A stretch of DNA of 64,000 nucleotides from Streptococcus intermedius SK54 = ATCC 27335 (GCF_000413475.1 NZ_ATFK01000003.1:124001-188000); one strand, 5' to 3'; counted from the first letter of the stretch, positions 22,367 through 31,663 are shown. The notes: generated from the letters alone by a model not told the origin. Numbers and translations are program-made.

Positions 22367-24001
22367 ATGAATTTATTGAAAAAGTTAGTTGCATTTATCG
22401 CGACTATGTTTGCTGTAGGAGTTTTTGGAACATTAAATGTCTCAGCGACATCAAACACAGATACAGCTACGTTAAAGATTACTAACATTGAAGGTAATCC
22501 AACTGTTAAATTGTATAAAATTGGTACAGGTGAGTATAATGCTAACAATGATTCCTTTATAAAGTTTAAGTATGAAAATGGCGTTTCATTAACTGAAACA
22601 GGTCCAACATCCCAAGAAATTACAAAGATAGCTAACGATATTAATAAAGGTATAATTTCGCCTACGTTAGTAAATACTGGAAATGCGACTAATGGTACCT
22701 ATACATATCAAGCGACTGGTGCTGGTGTATATATTGCAATTTTGACTGGTGCGACAGATGGTCGGACTTATAACCCAGTTCTTCTTGCAGCTTCTTATAA
22801 TGGCGAAGGTATATTAAAAGGTGGAGAAGTTTCAAGCAAAGCTAACTATCTTTATGGCCAAACGACAGTTGCTAAGTCAACTTTGCCATCTATTAAAAAA
22901 GAGGTAAGTAATACTACTAAGGATGGTGACAAAGATACAGCTTCAGTGGGTCAAGAGTTAACCTATAAATTAACAGTACAATTACCAAGTTACTCTGAAA
23001 ATGCTTCAAATAAGACAGTATTTGTTTCTGATGAAATGTCAGAGGGTTTGACGTTTGATTATACTAGTTTAACAGTCACCATGGGTAGTAAAATTGGTAA
23101 AATTGATATAACTACGAATTCAGTAAGTATTGATGGTAAAAAAATTGCAAATGTCGCTAAAACTGCGAATGGTTTTCGTTTAAACTTTGATTATGATAAT
23201 TTAGATTCTACTACTAGCCTACAGGTGACGTATAAGGCTGTTGTAAATGAAAAAGCTGTTGTTGGTAGTACAGGTAATACAAATACAGCGAATTATTACT
23301 ATGCTTCAAATCCCACACAAGGAGAAACACATAAAACAACAGACGAACCGGCAGAAGGAAATGGCCTTACAAAAAAAGAAGATAGTAGAAAAGTTTATAC
23401 TTATCGTATAGCATTCAAGAAAACTGGTCAAAATAAAACTGCACTTGCAGATGCTGTGTTTGGAATTTATGCAGATCAAAATGCGACTAGGTTGATTGAT
23501 ATTGTTAAAACAAATAATAAAGGATATGCTACTTCTAACCAAGTGGGAGCTGGTACGTATTATATCAAAGAAATGAAAGCTCCAAAGGGCTATTCATTAA
23601 ATACTAAAGTCTATTCTGTGGAAGCAAAATGGAGTTCAGTTACAGCATCAACAGTTGTTACTAGAACAGAAACAATTTATACAACAAATGAATCTGAAAA
23701 AGCACCAGGTTCAAGTAGTGTAGGTTGGCTAAAAAATGGAAATTACTATAAACAAAAGATTGATGGAGCTCAAGAGGCTTATATCAAGTCAACAACGGGC
23801 TCAACTGCTACAACTTCAACAGTAGAATTGAATAAAGGGGAGGGAACTGGTACTGCTGTATTAACCACTGACATTCCCAACACAAAACTTGGAGAACTAC
23901 CTTCAACTGGTGGTATTGGTACACTTTTATTTACAATGATTGGTGTAGTAGTGATGGCAGCTACAGCTGGAATTTATGTTCTTAAACATAAAAAATCATG
24001 A
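22367..24001 (+). CDS. Major (backbone) pilin, LPSTG-anchored
   Basis: The 544-residue protein is probably the pilus shaft subunit. It has a signal peptide (MNLLKKLVAFIATMFAVGVF…, cleavage after VSA), an N-terminal domain, and a fimbrial isopeptide-forming domain starting near PSIKKEVSNTTKDGDKDTA. A C-terminal CnaB-type domain follows, with E-box-like YYIKEMKAPKGYSL. The protein ends in LPSTGG, a membrane helix and the tail KHKKS. A GTG nine bases upstream (22358) is an alternative start; I prefer ATG 22367 because GAAAG lies at suitable spacing. It is followed by a hairpin and then sortase C, which would polymerise it. Confidence 0.85.
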   Translation: MNLLKKLVAFIATMFAVGVFGTLNVSATSNTDTATLKITNIEGNPTVKLYKIGTGEYNANNDSFIKFKYENGVSLTETGPTSQEITKIANDINKGIISPTLVNTGNATNGTYTYQATGAGVYIAILTGATDGRTYNPVLLAASYNGEGILKGGEVSSKANYLYGQTTVAKSTLPSIKKEVSNTTKDGDKDTASVGQELTYKLTVQLPSYSENASNKTVFVSDEMSEGLTFDYTSLTVTMGSKIGKIDITTNSVSIDGKKIANVAKTANGFRLNFDYDNLDSTTSLQVTYKAVVNEKAVVGSTGNTNTANYYYASNPTQGETHKTTDEPAEGNGLTKKEDSRKVYTYRIAFKKTGQNKTALADAVFGIYADQNATRLIDIVKTNNKGYATSNQVGAGTYYIKEMKAPKGYSLNTKVYSVEAKWSSVTASTVVTRTETIYTTNESEKAPGSSSVGWLKNGNYYKQKIDGAQEAYIKSTTGSTATTSTVELNKGEGTGTAVLTTDIPNTKLGELPSTGGIGTLLFTMIGVVVMAATAGIYVLKHKKS

Positions 24002-24008
24002 TGAATGA

Positions 24009-24041
24009 AATACTGGGATTGCCTAATACAATCCCAGTATT
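24009..24041 (+). promoter_or_regulatory. Hairpin between major pilin and sortase genes
   Basis: A 12-bp perfect inverted repeat (AATACTGGGATT/AATCCCAGTATT) with a 9-base loop begins 7 bases after the pilin stop and is followed by TTATATG. The T tract is short, so it may be a leaky terminator or an mRNA stabiliser that sets pilin above sortase. The sortase ribosome site lies immediately downstream. Confidence 0.65.
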
Positions 24042-24055
24042 TATATGAGGTTAGA

Positions 24056-24892
24056 GTGAAACATAAGAAAAAAAATATTGGTTTAATTCTATTTTTTATA
24101 TTTGGTTTTCTTATTCTGATATATCCGATTGTTAGTAATGCTTGGAATTCCTATCGGGCAAATCAACTTTTATCGTCTTATGACAAAAAAATCAAATCAA
24201 ATCAAAAAAAAGAAAATATCAAGATGTGGGAAGATGCAATTGCGTATAACAATGAGTTGGGAATACAACCAGTACCGGATGCCTTCTCTGTACGGGATGG
24301 TATTCATGATACAAAATATGAATCGCTTTTGAATGTGAACAAAAATGGTATTATGGGATATGTTGATATTCCGTCAATTAAAGTAAAACTTCCAATTTAT
24401 CACTATACTACTGACGAGTCGCTAAGCAAGGGAGCTGGTCACTTATTAGGGAGTTCCTTACCAGTTGGTGGAGAGGGGACTCATGCTGTTGTGTCTGCTC
24501 ATAGGGGGCTTCCAACTGCAGAGATGTTTACCAATCTTCCTAGTTTAAAAAAAGGAAAGTATTTTTATTTTCATGTTTTAGATAAAATTATTGCCTATAA
24601 AGTTGACCAGATTTTAACAGTTAAACCTTATCACGTTTCTGCATTATCTGGAGAAAAAGGAAAAGATTATGCGACGTTGATTACTTGTACACCATATGGG
24701 GTCAACACGGAGCGTTTGCTCGTTAGAGGACATAGGGTACCATATAATCCAAAAACATATCAAAAGGAAAAAGCAAGTAAAGGAAAAATTGATTCTAGTT
24801 TTTGGTTCCTGCAGTTGCTATCGGTTGTGATCGGATTGATATTAGCTTTTGTAGTCGTCTATTTTTATGTATTATTTACTAAAAAGAAGTAA
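24056..24892 (+). CDS. Class C (pilus) sortase
   Basis: The 278-residue transpeptidase is expected to link pilin subunits covalently. It has an N-terminal membrane helix (about residues 8-26), the catalytic triad His149 (VSAHRG), Cys211 (LITCTPYG) and Arg220 (TERLLVRG), and a C-terminal membrane helix typical of class C. The lid region reads SVRDGIHD instead of the common DPF/DPW motif. I chose GTG 24056, preceded by GAGG (24047-24050). The longer frame from 24005 lies inside the hairpin and has no ribosome site. It is the last gene of the island. Confidence 0.9.
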   Translation: MKHKKKNIGLILFFIFGFLILIYPIVSNAWNSYRANQLLSSYDKKIKSNQKKENIKMWEDAIAYNNELGIQPVPDAFSVRDGIHDTKYESLLNVNKNGIMGYVDIPSIKVKLPIYHYTTDESLSKGAGHLLGSSLPVGGEGTHAVVSAHRGLPTAEMFTNLPSLKKGKYFYFHVLDKIIAYKVDQILTVKPYHVSALSGEKGKDYATLITCTPYGVNTERLLVRGHRVPYNPKTYQKEKASKGKIDSSFWFLQLLSVVIGLILAFVVVYFYVLFTKKK

Positions 24893-24899
24893 ACACGGT

Positions 24900-24921
24900 A
24901 AAGGCCATTTGGCCTTTTTAT
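24900..24921 (+). terminator. Pilus operon terminator; right copy of the flanking repeat
   Basis: A 7-bp stem AAAGGCC/GGCCTTT with loop ATTT is followed by T residues. The 22 bases are identical to 19014-19035 in the atp terminator. Confidence 0.85.
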
Positions 24922-24963
24922 ATTGGTTCTGTTGCTATCAATACATGATTCATCTTTGAAAAT

Positions 24964-24991
24964 TTGCTCTCATCTGTTTTTTTGGTATAAT
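24964..24991 (+). promoter_or_regulatory. Promoter of the DUF1146-murA block
   Basis: An extended -10 (TGGTATAAT, hexamer 24986-24991) has a weak TTGCTC (24964-24969) 16 bases upstream. Transcription would begin close to 24998, the A of the next ATG. Confidence 0.6.
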
Positions 24992-24997
24992 AGGAAT

Positions 24998-25228
24998 ATG
25001 ATTCAGTTAATTTTTACACTTAGTAGCCATATGATTTTTATTTTTCTTTCATTTCACTTGCTTTCTACTGTTGTGAATTGGGAAAGACTATTAAAGGTGA
25101 ATGCTGATAATGCTCTTAAGATTCGATTATTAATTTTATTGCTTAGTATTGCATTAGGTTTTTTACTTAGTTCTTTCTTCCTTAATCTCTATACATTGGG
25201 ACGAGATGTGTTTAATAGTAATTTATAA
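24998..25228 (+). CDS. DUF1146 (YwzB-like) small membrane protein
   Basis: The 76-residue product has two membrane helices (about residues 4-24 and 43-67), with VNWERLLKVNADNALKIRL between them, matching the DUF1146 family. The family commonly lies between atpC and murA in Firmicutes; its function is not known. ATG 24998 is chosen over an upstream TTG because it gives the family's usual length. Its ribosome site is weak (AGGAAT), and the promoter -10 ends only 6 bases upstream. Confidence 0.85.
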   Translation: MIQLIFTLSSHMIFIFLSFHLLSTVVNWERLLKVNADNALKIRLLILLLSIALGFLLSSFFLNLYTLGRDVFNSNL

Positions 25229-25265
25229 GATAAGAAAAGAAATACAATAGGTGTTTTGGAGAAAT

Positions 25266-26546
25266 ATGGATAAAATTATTATACAAGGCAGTTCGAATCC
25301 ATTAGTTGGTTCGGTTAAAATTGAAGGTGCCAAAAATGCTGTTTTGCCCTTGCTTGCAGCAACTATTCTAGCGACGACAGGGAAAACAATTCTAACCAAT
25401 GTTCCGGTTCTATCGGATGTGTTTACGATGAACAATGTGGTTCGTGGATTGAATACAAAAGTGACTTTTGAGCAAGAAGAGAACAGGATTACGGTGGATG
25501 CTACACAGCCGTTGAGTGAAGAAGCGCCTTATAAATATGTGAGTAAAATGCGTGCTTCTATCGTGGTATTAGGTCCGATTTTGGCACGTAATGGTCATGC
25601 CAAAGTTTCTATGCCTGGTGGTTGTACGATTGGAAGTCGTCCTATTGACCTTCATTTGAAAGGATTAGAGGCAATGGGGGCTGAAATTAAGCAGACGGCT
25701 GGATTTATTGAGGCCAAAGCTAACCGATTGCATGGAGCTCATATTTACATGGATTTTCCAAGTGTGGGTGCGACGCAAAATATCATGATGGCAGCAACTT
25801 TAGCAGATGGTGTAACAGTGATTGAAAATGCAGCGCGCGAACCGGAGATTGTTGATTTAGCTGTTTTATTGAACAAAATGGGAGCTAAAGTTCGTGGTGC
25901 AGGTACAGAGACACTAACCATTACTGGAGTTGAGGAGCTGATGGGGACAAGCCATAGTGTAGTACAAGACCGCATTGAAGCCGGGACTTTTATGGTAGCA
26001 GGTGCTATGACTGGTGGTAATATTCTTATTCAAGACGCTATCTGGGAGCATAATCGTCCACTTATTGCGAAATTGCTAGAAATGGGTGTCTCTGTTACCG
26101 AGGAAAATGAGGGGATTCGGATTCGTTCAGATTTGGGCAAACTGAAGGCAGTCAATGTCAAAACACTTCCTCATCCTGGTTTCCCAACAGATATGCAGGC
26201 ACAATTTACAGCTTTGATGACGGTTGCTAAGGGCGAATCCACTATGATTGAGACTGTTTTTGAGAATCGTTTCCAACATCTGGAAGAAATGCGTCGAATG
26301 GGTCTACACTCGGAAATTATGCGAGACACAGCTCGTATTGTTGGTGGCCAAGCTTTGCAAGGGGCCGAAGTGATGTCAACGGACTTGCGTGCAAGTGCCG
26401 CGCTAATTTTGACTGGTTTGGTTGCAGACGGTGAAACAAAAGTAGGACAACTAACTCATTTGGATAGAGGTTATTATCAATTTCATAAAAAACTAGCTAA
26501 TTTGGGTGCAAATATTAAGCGAGTGAAGGAAGAAGACGATGAATAA
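25266..26546 (+). CDS. murA: UDP-N-acetylglucosamine 1-carboxyvinyltransferase MurA
   Basis: MurA transfers enolpyruvyl from PEP to UDP-GlcNAc, the first committed step of peptidoglycan synthesis and the target of fosfomycin. The 426-residue protein has the N-terminal [15 protein letters not shown] region and the reactive cysteine in [11 protein letters not shown] (Cys120), so fosfomycin binding is possible. GGAG precedes ATG 25266. An upstream in-frame start at 25251 lacks a ribosome site. Its last codons overlap the epuA start. Confidence 0.96.
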   Translation: MDKIIIQGSSNPLVGSVKIEGAKNAVLPLLAATILATTGKTILTNVPVLSDVFTMNNVVRGLNTKVTFEQEENRITVDATQPLSEEAPYKYVSKMRASIVVLGPILARNGHAKVSMPGGCTIGSRPIDLHLKGLEAMGAEIKQTAGFIEAKANRLHGAHIYMDFPSVGATQNIMMAATLADGVTVIENAAREPEIVDLAVLLNKMGAKVRGAGTETLTITGVEELMGTSHSVVQDRIEAGTFMVAGAMTGGNILIQDAIWEHNRPLIAKLLEMGVSVTEENEGIRIRSDLGKLKAVNVKTLPHPGFPTDMQAQFTALMTVAKGESTMIETVFENRFQHLEEMRRMGLHSEIMRDTARIVGGQALQGAEVMSTDLRASAALILTGLVADGETKVGQLTHLDRGYYQFHKKLANLGANIKRVKEEDDE

Positions 26547-26715
26547 TAATTTGAAATATGTTAAAAAACAAGTCGGAATTGTTTTGGCCGTCTTATTGTT
26601 TGGTTTGATTTTGTTTGCACTTGGCTTGGTTGTTGGCTATGGTGGAAAAAATCCATGGGATATTCTATCTCCAGACAAGTGGCAGGAGATTGTTAGCAAA
26701 TTTACAGGACGATAG
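26539..26715 (+). CDS. epuA: EpuA-like small membrane protein (annotated as RNA polymerase beta-associated family)
   Basis: The 58-residue protein ([20 protein letters not shown]…) has one hydrophobic helix at about residues 11-33, followed by the conserved [15 protein letters not shown] segment. It overlaps murA by 8 bases and precedes endA, the order known in other streptococci, where epuA lies upstream of endA. Function is unproven; databases list the family as DNA-directed RNA polymerase subunit beta, a doubtful label for a membrane peptide. Confidence 0.85.
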   Translation: MNNNLKYVKKQVGIVLAVLLFGLILFALGLVVGYGGKNPWDILSPDKWQEIVSKFTGR

Positions 26716-26777
26716 TATTTATTGAAAGAAGGTTGAGAGTTGCTCAGCCTCCTATTTTATTTTAAGAAAGGAGAAAA

Positions 26778-27623
26778 ATGTCGCAGAGAAAATCCAATCA
26801 AAAAGTAATGCAGAGTGTTATTGGAGGGATTATTGCACTTAGTTTAGCTATTGGTGCTTATTATTTTCGAACAAATAATAATGGTACAGTTCATCAAGAT
26901 AGTTCTGCCATTAACAAAAGTCTCGAGCAACATCATGCGGGTCCTAGTAAAGATCTGGCTCAGAGTGTATTGACAGGTAATGTGCGTTCACAATTTAAAG
27001 GGAAAATCGAGTGGAATGGCGCAGGAGCTTTTATTGTCAATGAGAATAAAAATGATTTAGATGCTAAAGTGGGAAGTATTCCTTATGCGGATAATAAGAC
27101 AAAATTGGTCAGAGGTCGAACTGTTCCGACGGTAGCAAATGCTCTTTTGTCTAAAGCTACTCGTCAGTATAGGAATCGTGAAGAAACAGGTAATGGTTCA
27201 ACAACTTGGACACCTGCTGGCTGGCATCAGGTGAAGCATTTATCAGGTGAATATCATCATGCAGTTGACCGTGGACATCTGCTAGGCTATGCCTTGATTG
27301 GTAACTTGAAAGGTTTTGATGCTTCGACTAGCAATCCTAAAAATATTGCGGTGCAAACGGCTTGGGCGAATCAAGCAAATGCTAGCCATTCTACAGGTCA
27401 AAATTTTTATGAAACGAAAGTACGTAAAGCTCTTGATAAAAATAAACGAGTTCGGTATCGAGTAACCTTGATTTACGCAAGTGAGCAGGATTTAGTACCG
27501 GTTGGTTCACATATTGAAGCCAAGTCTAGCGACGGTAGTTTGGAAATAAATGTCTTTGTGCCAAACGTACAGACAGGAATTCGATTAAATTATCAGACAG
27601 GAGAAGTGACGGTCACCAACTAA
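26778..27623 (+). CDS. endA: Membrane-anchored DNA-entry nuclease EndA
   Basis: EndA is a beta-beta-alpha-metal nuclease on the outer face of the membrane. In competent streptococci it degrades one strand of incoming DNA; it also degrades neutrophil DNA traps. The 281-residue protein has a signal anchor (about residues 13-27) and the DRGH catalytic motif (residues 164-167, His167), plus downstream Asn residues ([16 protein letters not shown]) expected for metal binding. AAAGGAG precedes ATG 26778. The active site looks intact. Confidence 0.93.
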   Translation: MSQRKSNQKVMQSVIGGIIALSLAIGAYYFRTNNNGTVHQDSSAINKSLEQHHAGPSKDLAQSVLTGNVRSQFKGKIEWNGAGAFIVNENKNDLDAKVGSIPYADNKTKLVRGRTVPTVANALLSKATRQYRNREETGNGSTTWTPAGWHQVKHLSGEYHHAVDRGHLLGYALIGNLKGFDASTSNPKNIAVQTAWANQANASHSTGQNFYETKVRKALDKNKRVRYRVTLIYASEQDLVPVGSHIEAKSSDGSLEINVFVPNVQTGIRLNYQTGEVTVTN

Positions 27624-27649
27624 ATTTGGAGTTAATAGCTCATATGCTT

Positions 27650-27678
27650 TTGCATTTTTATCATCTTTTTGTTATACT
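27650..27678 (+). promoter_or_regulatory. Promoter of the ABC exporter operon
   Basis: TTGCAT (27650-27655) and TATACT (27673-27678) are 17 bases apart. The predicted start near 27685 lies directly before a hairpin. Confidence 0.6.
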
Positions 27679-27687
27679 GTTTTTGCA

Positions 27688-27741
27688 TAGGCGTGCTTTG
27701 GCACGCTCTATTTTGTCTAAAAAGTGTATAAGTGCTTTTTT
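27688..27741 (+). promoter_or_regulatory. Two terminator-like hairpins in the ABC exporter leader
   Basis: The first hairpin, GCGTGC-TTTG-GCACGC (27691-27706), is followed by TCTATTTTGTCT. The second, AAAAAG/CTTTTT (27719-27740), ends in a T run. The first may terminate endA transcripts. Because both lie downstream of the predicted exporter promoter, they could also act as attenuators. No convincing leader peptide is visible; a two-codon ATG ATG TAG (27757-27765) overlaps the ribosome site. Confidence 0.5.
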
Positions 27742-27776
27742 ATTGCGGATTATTTTATGATGTAGGGAGGAGAAAC

Positions 27777-29513
27777 ATGAAGTATATTTGGTCTTATTTG
27801 AAAAAATATCCAAAATGGTTGCTATTGGATTTCTTTGGTGCTGTCTTCTTTGTTGTGGTGAATCTCGGTTTACCGACTGTTTTAGCACGGATGATTGATG
27901 AAGGGATTAATCAAGAAGACAACAACCGTTTGTATTATTGGGCGATTGTGATGCTTATTGTGATTTTGTTGGGAATTTTGGGGCGGATCGTGCTTTCTTA
28001 TGCAGCTGGTAAGTTGACAACGAGTATGGTGCGTGATATGCGTAATGACATCTACGACAAATTGCAAGAGTATTCCCATCATGAATACGAGCAGATTGGT
28101 GTTTCATCCTTAGTGACACGGATTACCAGTGATGCTTTTGTTTTGATGCAGTTCGCAGAACAATCCCTAAAAATGGGTGTCATTACACCAATGATGATGA
28201 TTTCTAGTGTGATGATGATTTTTTTCACTAGTCCTTCCTTGGCTTGGATTGTTGCAATTTCTGTTCCTTTCCTCGGTATTGTCGTTTGGTATATAGCGGT
28301 CAAGACTCGTCCTTTATCAGAAAAACAACAAAAAACTTTAGATAAAATCAATCAATATGCACGTGAGAATTTAATGGGTCTGCGCGTTATTCGTGCTTTT
28401 GCTCGAGAAGAATTTCAAGAAGAGCGTTTTGCTTCACAAAATGATATTTATGCGAATAATTCGAATCGTCTGTTCAAGTTAACTGGTTTGACAGAACCTC
28501 TTTTTGTTCAAATTATCATCGCGATGATTGTTGCCATTGTCTGCTTTGCTTTAAAACCACTAGGTACAGGAGATTTGCAAATTGGAGATTTGGTTGCTTT
28601 TATCGAATACAGTTTTCATGCATTGCTGTCATTTCTGTTGCTATCTAGCTTGTTTACTATGTATCCTAGAACTGCTGTTTCGAGTGAACGGTTGAAAGAA
28701 GTAATGAAAATACCCATTTCGATCAATCCAAACGAAGATGGTGTGATTGAGACAGAGAGTCATGGTTATTTAGAGTTTGATAATGTTACCTTTGCATATC
28801 CTGGTGAGACAGAGAGTCCAGTCTTGCATAATATTTCCTTCAAAGCAAAACCTGGTGAAACAATTGCCTTTATTGGTTCAACAGGTTCAGGGAAATCATC
28901 TCTGGTGCAGTTAATTCCACGCTTCTATGATGTAACTTTAGGAAAAATTTTAGTGGATGGGGTAGATGTGCGCTCCTATAATCTAAAAGCATTGCGGCAG
29001 AAGATAGGCTTCATTCCACAAAAGGCTTTGCTATTTACGGGAACAATCGCAGAAAATCTGCGGTATGGGAAAGAACATGCCAGTTATGAAGAATTGACAC
29101 AAGCGGCAGATGTAGCACAAGCTAGAGATTTTATCGAAAGTAAGGAAGAACGCTTTGAAACCCATTTAGCTGAAGGGGGAAGCAATCTCTCAGGTGGGCA
29201 AAAGCAACGCCTTTCTATCGCACGTGCTGTCGTGAAAGAACCAGATATTTATATCTTTGATGATTCATTTTCTGCGTTGGACTATAAGACCGATGCCATT
29301 CTTCGAAGTCGACTCAAAGAAGTTACGCAAAATGCTACTGTATTGATTGTAGCACAACGTGTGGGAACCATTATGGATGCAGATCAGATTATTGTTCTGG
29401 ATAAGGGAGAAATTGTCGGGCGCGGAACACATGAAGAATTGTTGCAACAAAACGATATCTATCGTGAAATTGCTAATTCTCAGCTTAATAGTCAGTCACT
29501 AACAGAAGAATAG
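27777..29513 (+). CDS. Heterodimeric ABC exporter, subunit with degenerate ATPase site
   Basis: The 578-residue half-transporter has six membrane helices followed by an ABC domain. Walker A is GSTGSGKSS (about residue 367) and the signature is LSGGQKQR. The catalytic Glu after Walker B is Asp (FDDSFSALD, about 496) and the switch His is Gln (VAQRVGT, about 527). This is the pattern of the non-catalytic member of pairs such as BmrC or LmrC. GGGAGGAG lies upstream of ATG 27777. The partner gene begins 9 bases later. Multidrug or lipid-linked export is likely, but the substrate is unknown. Confidence 0.92.
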   Translation: MKYIWSYLKKYPKWLLLDFFGAVFFVVVNLGLPTVLARMIDEGINQEDNNRLYYWAIVMLIVILLGILGRIVLSYAAGKLTTSMVRDMRNDIYDKLQEYSHHEYEQIGVSSLVTRITSDAFVLMQFAEQSLKMGVITPMMMISSVMMIFFTSPSLAWIVAISVPFLGIVVWYIAVKTRPLSEKQQKTLDKINQYARENLMGLRVIRAFAREEFQEERFASQNDIYANNSNRLFKLTGLTEPLFVQIIIAMIVAIVCFALKPLGTGDLQIGDLVAFIEYSFHALLSFLLLSSLFTMYPRTAVSSERLKEVMKIPISINPNEDGVIETESHGYLEFDNVTFAYPGETESPVLHNISFKAKPGETIAFIGSTGSGKSSLVQLIPRFYDVTLGKILVDGVDVRSYNLKALRQKIGFIPQKALLFTGTIAENLRYGKEHASYEELTQAADVAQARDFIESKEERFETHLAEGGSNLSGGQKQRLSIARAVVKEPDIYIFDDSFSALDYKTDAILRSRLKEVTQNATVLIVAQRVGTIMDADQIIVLDKGEIVGRGTHEELLQQNDIYREIANSQLNSQSLTEE

Positions 29514-29522
29514 GAGGGAAAG

Positions 29523-31292
29523 ATGAAACAACATAGTTTTATGCGTTTGTGGAGTTACTTAAAAGTTTATAAACTCTCAGTAATCCTTGCTATCTTTTTG
29601 AAGGTGGTGAGTATTGTGATGAGCGTGCTAGAGCCTTTTGTACTTGGTCTTGCTATTACAGAATTGACACGAAATGTGCTGGACATAGCAAAAGGAGTCG
29701 AAGGCGCCAGTATAAACACAACATATGTTTTTTGGGTAATGGCACTTTACCTTTTGCGTGGTTTGTTCTATGAAATTGGGGCTTACTATTCTAATTATTT
29801 TATGACCAATGCAGTGCAAAATACAGTACGGGACATGCGCAATGAGTTGAGTTCTAAAATTAATCAAATTCCAGTTTCTTACTTTGATAAGCATCAATTT
29901 GGAGATTTACTAGGGCGCTTTACCAGTGATGTAGAGACTGTTTCAAATGCGCTTCAACAATCATTCTTACAAGTTGTAAATGCGGTTTTGACCATTACCT
30001 TAGTTATCGGAATGGTCTTGTATCTTAATTTTCAACTGGCTTTGATAGTGATTGCTAGCATTCCATTGACCTATTTTGGGGCGACCTTTATTTTGAAAAA
30101 ATCACAACCGTATTTTAAAAAGCAAGCAGATACGCTAGGTGTCATGAATGGATTTGTTCAAGAAAATCTAACTGGTTTTAATGTGCTGAAACTCTATGGT
30201 CGTGAAGAAACATCTTCAGACGATTTTCGAGAAATCACGCAAAACCTCCAAGAAGTCGGGTTCAAAGCTAGTTTTATTTCTGGCTTGATGATGCCAATTT
30301 TGAACGCAATTTCAGATTTGACTTATCTGCTTGTAGCAGTTGTTGGTGGTTTGCAAGTCATTTCTGGACAATTAACAATTGGGAACATGCAAGCTTTTGT
30401 ACAATATGTATGGCAAGTAAACCAACCAATTCAAAATTTAACGCAGTTAGCTGGGCAATTACAAAGTGCTAAGTCTTCGCTGGATCGTATTTTCCAAGTC
30501 TTAGATGAACCAGACGAAGTAACGGATATAAAAGAGCAATTAGAACATGATTTGACAGGACAGGTTAGTTTTCAACATGTTGATTTTCAATATGTTGAAA
30601 GCAAACCGCTCATTCGCGACTTCAATTTGGAGGTAAAGCCGGGTGAAATGGTAGCAATTGTCGGTCCGACCGGTGCTGGAAAGACCACCCTCATCAATCT
30701 ACTTATGCGCTTTTACGATGTAACAGCAGGTTCAATTTCTGTTGATGGTCACGATATTCGCAACTTATCGCGCCAAGATTACCGCAAGCAATTTGGCATG
30801 GTCTTGCAAGACGCTTGGCTCTATGAAGGAACAGTCAAGGATAATTTGCGTTTTGGAAATCTGAGTGCAACAGATGAAGAAATTATGGACGCTGCCAAAG
30901 CTGCTAATGTAGATCATTTCATTCGGACACTCCCAGGTGGCTATAATATGGAAATGAATCAGGAATCTAGCAATATCTCGCTGGGGCAAAAACAATTATT
31001 GACCATTGCGCGAGCACTATTGGCAAATCCCAAAATCTTAATTTTGGATGAAGCAACCTCGTCAGTGGATACGCGCTTAGAGCTCTTGATTCAAAAAGCG
31101 ATGAAGAACCTCATGCAAGGACGGACAAGCTTTGTCATTGCTCACCGCTTATCGACAATTCAAGAAGCTGATAAAATTTTAGTCCTTAAAGACGGACAAA
31201 TTATTGAACAAGGAACTCATGAATCACTTCTAGCTGATAGAGGCTTCTATTATGATTTATATACGAGCCAATTTGCTAAGAAAGAAGCTTAA
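29523..31292 (+). CDS. Heterodimeric ABC exporter, catalytic subunit
   Basis: The 589-residue half-transporter has six membrane helices with an enlarged first loop, then an ABC domain. Walker A is GPTGAGKTT (about 381), Walker B ends LDEATSSVD (Glu about 510), and the switch is IAHRLST (His about 541), so its own catalytic residues are intact. Its signature is altered to ISLGQKQ. Paired with the previous gene, this gives one working and one degenerate ATP site, the standard asymmetric arrangement. AGGGAAAG precedes ATG 29523. Confidence 0.93.
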   Translation: MKQHSFMRLWSYLKVYKLSVILAIFLKVVSIVMSVLEPFVLGLAITELTRNVLDIAKGVEGASINTTYVFWVMALYLLRGLFYEIGAYYSNYFMTNAVQNTVRDMRNELSSKINQIPVSYFDKHQFGDLLGRFTSDVETVSNALQQSFLQVVNAVLTITLVIGMVLYLNFQLALIVIASIPLTYFGATFILKKSQPYFKKQADTLGVMNGFVQENLTGFNVLKLYGREETSSDDFREITQNLQEVGFKASFISGLMMPILNAISDLTYLLVAVVGGLQVISGQLTIGNMQAFVQYVWQVNQPIQNLTQLAGQLQSAKSSLDRIFQVLDEPDEVTDIKEQLEHDLTGQVSFQHVDFQYVESKPLIRDFNLEVKPGEMVAIVGPTGAGKTTLINLLMRFYDVTAGSISVDGHDIRNLSRQDYRKQFGMVLQDAWLYEGTVKDNLRFGNLSATDEEIMDAAKAANVDHFIRTLPGGYNMEMNQESSNISLGQKQLLTIARALLANPKILILDEATSSVDTRLELLIQKAMKNLMQGRTSFVIAHRLSTIQEADKILVLKDGQIIEQGTHESLLADRGFYYDLYTSQFAKKEA

Positions 31293-31328
31293 TAAGTAAG
31301 AGAATAGACAAAGCCTCTCAAAGTAATG

Positions 31329-31386
31329 AAAACACGACCTCAGTCTGGACTAGCAGTTAGTTAATTGGATGAGTTCGTGTTTTTTA
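31329..31386 (+). terminator. ABC exporter operon terminator
   Basis: AAAACACGACCTCA (31329-31342) pairs with TGAGTTCGTGTTTT (31370-31383) at 13 of 14 positions, with a long loop and a T run. Confidence 0.7.
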
Positions 31387-31415
31387 TTTTTGATCGTACT
31401 AAGATTGAAAGGCAA

Positions 31416-31600
31416 TCATTTTGTATCGCGACTATTTTTCACAACATCTTTGAGGAGAAAGTCCATTTCTTCGATCAGTTTGGGAGATGTAGGGAATAGG
31501 TTTCGTTTTACATGTCAGCTAGGCTGATAGCAAGAACTGGTTTTATACATAATTGTCCTAGTCGATAGCAAGCATTCATTTTAGTTTGCCTGTTATCCTC
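31416..31600 (-). pseudogene. Possible decayed coding remnant, family unknown
   Basis: On the minus strand two short frames read like protein. One begins at ATG 31575 (MNACYRLGQLCIKPVLAIS) and stops after 21 codons. A second, in another frame, continues to a stop at 31416-31418 (LIEEMDFLLKDVVKNSRDTK). Together they look like the end of a frameshifted gene, but I cannot name a family. The rest of 31387-31663 holds nothing I can support. Confidence 0.3.
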
Positions 31601-31663
31601 GTTGATGATTTTAATCGTGGCTTGTGAATGGCTCCATTAAGGCAAATAGCTGCAAAGATTACA

